DNA of 17,262 bases from an uncultured Ideonella sp. (lineage in GTDB: Bacteria > Pseudomonadota > Gammaproteobacteria > Burkholderiales > Burkholderiaceae). The notes beneath the pieces are model-generated. The model did no database searches, was not told where the DNA came from, and saw only the letters and a program-made list of their open reading frames with translations. The DNA is taken from assembly GCA_946479475.1 (NCBI GenBank), contig CAMLGG010000095.1, positions 1 to 17,262 of the forward strand, in the 5' to 3' direction. Below, piece by piece: positions 14,263-17,262 of this stretch (position 1 is the stretch's first letter; every line of letters begins with the position of its first letter). The position numbers and the translations under genes were made by a program.

Positions 14263-16539
14263 ATGCCGCCCATCTTCTCTTCCCGCCGTCTTCAAGCCCG
14301 ACCGCCGCAGGAAGAGAGCAACGATGCATCGGCCGAGCTCGCGGCGGTCTTCGAGCTGAGCCCGGCCGGCCTCGCGCTGGCCGACCCGAGCGGCCGGCTG
14401 CTGCGCAGCAACGGCCCCTGGGAGTCGCTCAGCCCCACCGGCGGCGACGCGCGTGGCCTGCCCGGTCTTCCGCCGAGCTGGCAGGTCCTGCTGGGCTGGC
14501 AGGGCGGGCAGTGGATCGGATGGCCGGAAGAATCTCCGGCCGAGGCCTGGGTCGATGGGCTCGGCGGCCGACGCGTGCATGTGCGCGCCCGGGTGCGCCG
14601 CCTCTTGTCCGCCACCCCCGGCGCGCCCGCCCGCTGGCTGCTGCAGGTCGAGGACCTGGCGCTGCAGGACGACGCAGCCCGCGCAGCGGTGCAGATCAAC
14701 GCGCTGATGGGCACGGCCGGCGTCGGCGTCGCCACCTGGGATGCGGAGCAGGGCTGGACGTCGGCTGCGGCGCTGCGCCCGCCGCCCGGGGCGCAGGCGG
14801 CCGCCACCACCGCCGGCCAGCCGGCGGCCTCGCAGATGTCGCAGCTGTCGATAGGCCGCGATGTCGTCGAGACCGAATCCCTGGCCGACTACGGCCGCCT
14901 GCAGCAGGCGCTGCGCAGCCGTGAGCGCGTCGAGGTGCGCTATGCCGTCAGGCATCCCGACACCGGCCGCCGCTGGCTGCTGACGCGGGTGGAGCCCGCC
15001 GAGCTGGGTCCGCAGCGGCCGGCGATGAGCGTCGTCACGCTGGACATCACCGACGAGGAGAACGCCCGCCGCCACAACGAGCTCCTGCTGGCCGAGCAGG
15101 CCAAGGCACGCGAGTCGCTGCTGCTGCAGAGCGACCGCACGAGGGCGGTGCTGGATTCGGTGCTGGTCGGCATCGTGACCGTCGATGCCCAGGGCATCGA
15201 GTGGATGAACCGCTCGGCGCGCCGCATGTTCGGCGGCGAGCTGGCCGACTTCCAGGGCCAGCCGATCGCGGTGGTCGCCTCGCCCGAGCCCGGGCACCCG
15301 CTGCGCCGCACCGACTGGGCCAGCGTGCTGGCCGAAGGCCAGGCGGAGACCTTCGAGTGCAAGCTGGTCGCGCGCGACGGCCGCGAGTTCTGGGTCGTCG
15401 GCAACGTCGTGCTGACGGGCAGCGAGGGGGGTGGCGAGGGCGGCTCCGCCCAGCTGACCTTTGCCCTGCTGGACATCGAGCGCCGCCGCCAGGCCGAGAA
15501 CCAGATCGCGCAGGCCCAGGCCGGCCTGCAGCGCATCATCGAGACCGCCCCGCTGGCGATCGCGCTGTTCGACGGCCGCGGGCTGCAGGTGCTGCAGCTC
15601 AACCAGATGCTGTCGGCCTTCGCGCGCCGGCCGTCCGCGGAGATCACCGGACGTCCGCCTTCGCTTTGGCTGCCGGGCCCGGAGGCCGCGGCCCTGTCGG
15701 CCGACCTGCACCGTGCCGTCGCCACGCGCGAGCTGGTCCGCCGGGAGCTGCACCGCGACGCCGACCCCGAGACCGGCGAGCCGGCGCGCGAATGGGACGT
15801 GCGCATCGTTTCCTTGCGCGATGCCTCCAACGGCGGCGAGGAGCAGCTGCTGCTGGTCGCCAGCGACGTGACCGAGCAGCGCGCCGCCGAGCAGGCGCGC
15901 TTCGACGCCGCCATCGCGCAGCGCGAGATGCTGGTCAAGGAAGTCCACCACCGCATCAAGAACAACCTGCAGGGCGTGGCCGGATTGCTGCAGCAGAACG
16001 CGCAGCGCCACCCCGAGGCGGCGGCCGCGCTGGCCGAGGCGGTCGGCCAGGTCCATGCGATCGCGCAGGTGCATGGCCTGCAGGTCGGCATGACCGGGCC
16101 CTTGCGCGTGCGGGGCGTGATCGAGGCGATCGCGCAGTCCGTGCAGCGCATGTTCGGCCGCCCCATCCGCTGCGAGGTCAGCGGGCTCGCGCCGCATCGC
16201 TTCGCCCTGACCGAGGCCGATTCCATCCCCATCGCCCTGACCGTGAACGAGTTGCTGACCAACGCGATCAAGCACAGCGTCCAGCACGGCGTGCAAGCGT
16301 CCGTGAGCTGCCGCCTCGATTGCGAGGCGGCCGCCGTGCGCATCTCGGTGACCAGTGACAGCCGGCTGCCGGCCGGCTTCACCCTCGCACAGGTCCCGCC
16401 CGGCATCTCGGGCCTGGGCCTGGTGCGTGCGCTGCTGCCGCGCAAGGGGGCCGCCATGACGCTGGAGCAGCAGGGCGAAGAGGTGGTGGCCATGCTCCGG
16501 CTGGAGCCGCCGGCCGTCACGCTGCTGGAGCCCCTGTGA
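14263..16539 (+). CDS. Soluble multi-PAS HisKA_2 sensor histidine kinase
   Basis: The 758-residue kinase has no signal peptide or membrane segment and should be cytoplasmic. I see up to four PAS-like units: about residues 24-115 (LSPAGLALADPSGRLLRSNG), 140-265 (ending VVTLDITDEENARR), 290-405 (VLVGIVTVDAQGIEWMNRSA) and 420-545 (APLAIALFDGRGLQVLQLNQ); the first two are divergent. A HisKA_2 phospho-acceptor region follows (VKEVHHRIKNNLQ, probably His563), then an HATPase_c domain with N-box ELLTNAIKH (Asn667) and G-box GISGLGL (714-720). This H-box class often feeds ANTAR or atypical regulators, and an ANTAR response regulator follows directly. The start at ATG 14263 lacks a clear ribosome-binding site. 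The ligand is unknown; no haem- or flavin-binding motif is obvious. Confidence 0.9.
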   Translation: MPPIFSSRRLQARPPQEESNDASAELAAVFELSPAGLALADPSGRLLRSNGPWESLSPTGGDARGLPGLPPSWQVLLGWQGGQWIGWPEESPAEAWVDGLGGRRVHVRARVRRLLSATPGAPARWLLQVEDLALQDDAARAAVQINALMGTAGVGVATWDAEQGWTSAAALRPPPGAQAAATTAGQPAASQMSQLSIGRDVVETESLADYGRLQQALRSRERVEVRYAVRHPDTGRRWLLTRVEPAELGPQRPAMSVVTLDITDEENARRHNELLLAEQAKARESLLLQSDRTRAVLDSVLVGIVTVDAQGIEWMNRSARRMFGGELADFQGQPIAVVASPEPGHPLRRTDWASVLAEGQAETFECKLVARDGREFWVVGNVVLTGSEGGGEGGSAQLTFALLDIERRRQAENQIAQAQAGLQRIIETAPLAIALFDGRGLQVLQLNQMLSAFARRPSAEITGRPPSLWLPGPEAAALSADLHRAVATRELVRRELHRDADPETGEPAREWDVRIVSLRDASNGGEEQLLLVASDVTEQRAAEQARFDAAIAQREMLVKEVHHRIKNNLQGVAGLLQQNAQRHPEAAAALAEAVGQVHAIAQVHGLQVGMTGPLRVRGVIEAIAQSVQRMFGRPIRCEVSGLAPHRFALTEADSIPIALTVNELLTNAIKHSVQHGVQASVSCRLDCEAAAVRISVTSDSRLPAGFTLAQVPPGISGLGLVRALLPRKGAAMTLEQQGEEVVAMLRLEPPAVTLLEPL

Positions 16540-16580
16540 GCGGCGCTTGGGCGACAATGGCGCGGAGGGAACGCATTGGA

Positions 16581-17204
16581 ATGAGCGCCACCGGCATGAA
16601 AGGCAAGATCCTGGTCGTCGACGACGATCGCCTGGTGCTCGCCACCGTCACCCACGGCCTGGCCCGCGCCGGCTACGAGGTGATCGACGCCGACAACGGC
16701 GACGACGCGATCCTGCTCGCACGCGAGCACAAGCCCGACCTGGCCCTGCTGGACATCCGGATGGAGGGCAAGTCCGGCTTCGACGTCGCCGCCTACCTGC
16801 GCGCTTCGCTCGGCACGCCGTTCATGTTCCTTTCCGCCTTCGCCGACGACGCGACGGTGGCCCAGGTCAAGGCGCTGGGCGCAGTGGCCTACCTCGTGAA
16901 GCCGCTGGACATCGCGCAGATCGTGCCGACGGTCGAGGCGGCGCTTTCCAGCGTTCGCTCGCGCCGCGCCCCACCTCCCGCCGGGCCCCGCGCGGGCACG
17001 CCTCTGCCCGCGCCCGTGGGCGACCCGCTTTCGGACCCCGTGCCGGTGGCCGTGGGCGTGCTGATGCACCGCTACTCGCTGCCCCGTTCAGAGGCCCTGG
17101 CGCGCCTGAGCCGCCTCGCCGAAGCCGATGGCCGCTCGCTGCATGCCCAGGCCATGGCCTTGCTCGACGCGGTCGAGCTCCTGTCCCGCCCTGCCGCCGG
17201 CTGA
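16581..17204 (+). CDS. Response regulator with ANTAR RNA-binding domain
   Basis: The 207-residue product has an N-terminal receiver domain (about residues 8-125) with acidic pocket D14-D15, phospho-acceptor D58 (LALLDIRM), S85 and K107 (LVKPLD). The C-terminal ANTAR domain (about residues 155-205) reads VAVGVLMHRYSLPRSEALARL, followed by SRLAEADGRSLHAQAMALL. ANTAR proteins bind paired hexaloop hairpins in leader RNAs and prevent termination. The linker is Pro/Ala-rich instead of the usual coiled coil. Earlier in-frame starts exist: GTG 16536, overlapping the kinase stop by 4 bases and preceded by GGAG, and ATG 16557. Codons between 16536 and 16580 (ACA, AGG, ATT, GGA) are unlike this genome's coding style, and GGAGGG precedes ATG 16581 by 11 bases, so 16581 is preferred. 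It is the likely partner of the upstream kinase. Confidence 0.88.
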   Translation: MSATGMKGKILVVDDDRLVLATVTHGLARAGYEVIDADNGDDAILLAREHKPDLALLDIRMEGKSGFDVAAYLRASLGTPFMFLSAFADDATVAQVKALGAVAYLVKPLDIAQIVPTVEAALSSVRSRRAPPPAGPRAGTPLPAPVGDPLSDPVPVAVGVLMHRYSLPRSEALARLSRLAEADGRSLHAQAMALLDAVELLSRPAAG

Positions 17205-17214
17205 GGCCTGCCGA

Positions 17215-17256
17215 CCAGGGCTTCGACAAGCTCAGCCCGAACGGAGGACCCTCCGT
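17215..17256. repeat. REP-like palindromic repeat
   Basis: GGGCTTCGACAAGCTCAGCC (17218-17237), followed by CGAACGG, is the widely dispersed proteobacterial repeat whose complement reads CCGTTCGGGCTGAGCTTGTC (I recognise it from many genomes). Adjacent is a second hairpin, ACGGAG (17241-17246) with CTCCGT (17251-17256). It lies 10 bases after the ANTAR gene and may act as a transcript end; no T-tract follows in the window. Confidence 0.7.
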
Positions 17257-17262
17257 CCCCCC

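Noticed and set aside
13852..16557. Minus-strand open frame of 901 codons opposite the HDOD and kinase genes
   Set aside because: It has the same composition artefact, and it also runs through the inverted repeat and the intergenic region without any recognisable domain.
16536..16580. Longer ANTAR regulator starting at GTG 16536 with a 4-base overlap of the kinase stop
   Set aside because: The overlap and a GGAG site are attractive, but the added codons are rare in this genome and precede the receiver domain with no family match. It is kept as an alternative only.
1..17262. CRISPR array, tRNA, rRNA, prophage or insertion sequence
   Set aside because: I saw no regularly spaced repeats, no tRNA-like cloverleaf with an anticodon arm, no rRNA and no transposase or integrase coding sequence.

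Overview
This window is a high-GC flagellar locus. Gene content, GC-rich codon use, the FlgM/FliA logic and the repeat types suggest a betaproteobacterium of the order Burkholderiales, perhaps in the Rubrivivax/Leptothrix/Ideonella neighbourhood. The genus is an inference I cannot test without a search.

Layout. (1) Bases 3-239 hold the 3' end of a sensor histidine kinase that starts outside the window. (2) Bases 252-4008, minus strand, hold the rod, hook and hook-cap genes in transcription order flgB-flgC-flgD-flgE-flgF. (3) Bases 4009-4169 are a divergent control region. (4) Bases 4170-5845, plus strand, hold flgA, flgM and a flgN-like gene, closed by a strong intrinsic terminator. (5) Bases 5894-6007 are a second control region. 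(6) Bases 6008-12761, plus strand, hold flgG-flgH-flgI-flgJ-flgK-flgL, tightly packed. (7) Bases 12782-13996 encode an HDOD protein with a degenerate EAL-like N-terminus, 20 bases behind flgL. (8) Bases 13993-14262 are intergenic and hold a large branched inverted repeat and two smaller hairpins. (9) Bases 14263-17204 encode a soluble multi-PAS HisKA_2 histidine kinase and a response regulator with an ANTAR RNA-binding domain. (10) The right edge carries a widespread short palindromic repeat.

How the genes work together. FlgB, C, F and G build the rod, FlgJ caps the rod and cuts peptidoglycan, FlgA chaperones the P-ring protein FlgI, and FlgH forms the L-ring. FlgD caps the growing hook made of FlgE, and FlgK and FlgL join hook to filament. 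FlgN is the probable export chaperone of FlgK/FlgL. FlgM holds sigma-28 (FliA) inactive until it is exported through the finished hook. A good FliA-type promoter directly precedes flgM.

The most notable points are these. The usual flgNMA/flgBCDEFGHIJKL arrangement appears to have undergone one inversion of the flgN-to-flgF block, which split the long flgB operon between flgF and flgG. A cloverleaf-like inverted repeat supplies the stop codon of the HDOD gene. An ANTAR two-component pair sits beside the flagellar genes and has a proline-rich linker instead of a coiled coil. FlgK and FlgL share a repeated internal module. I found no convincing wholly new system.
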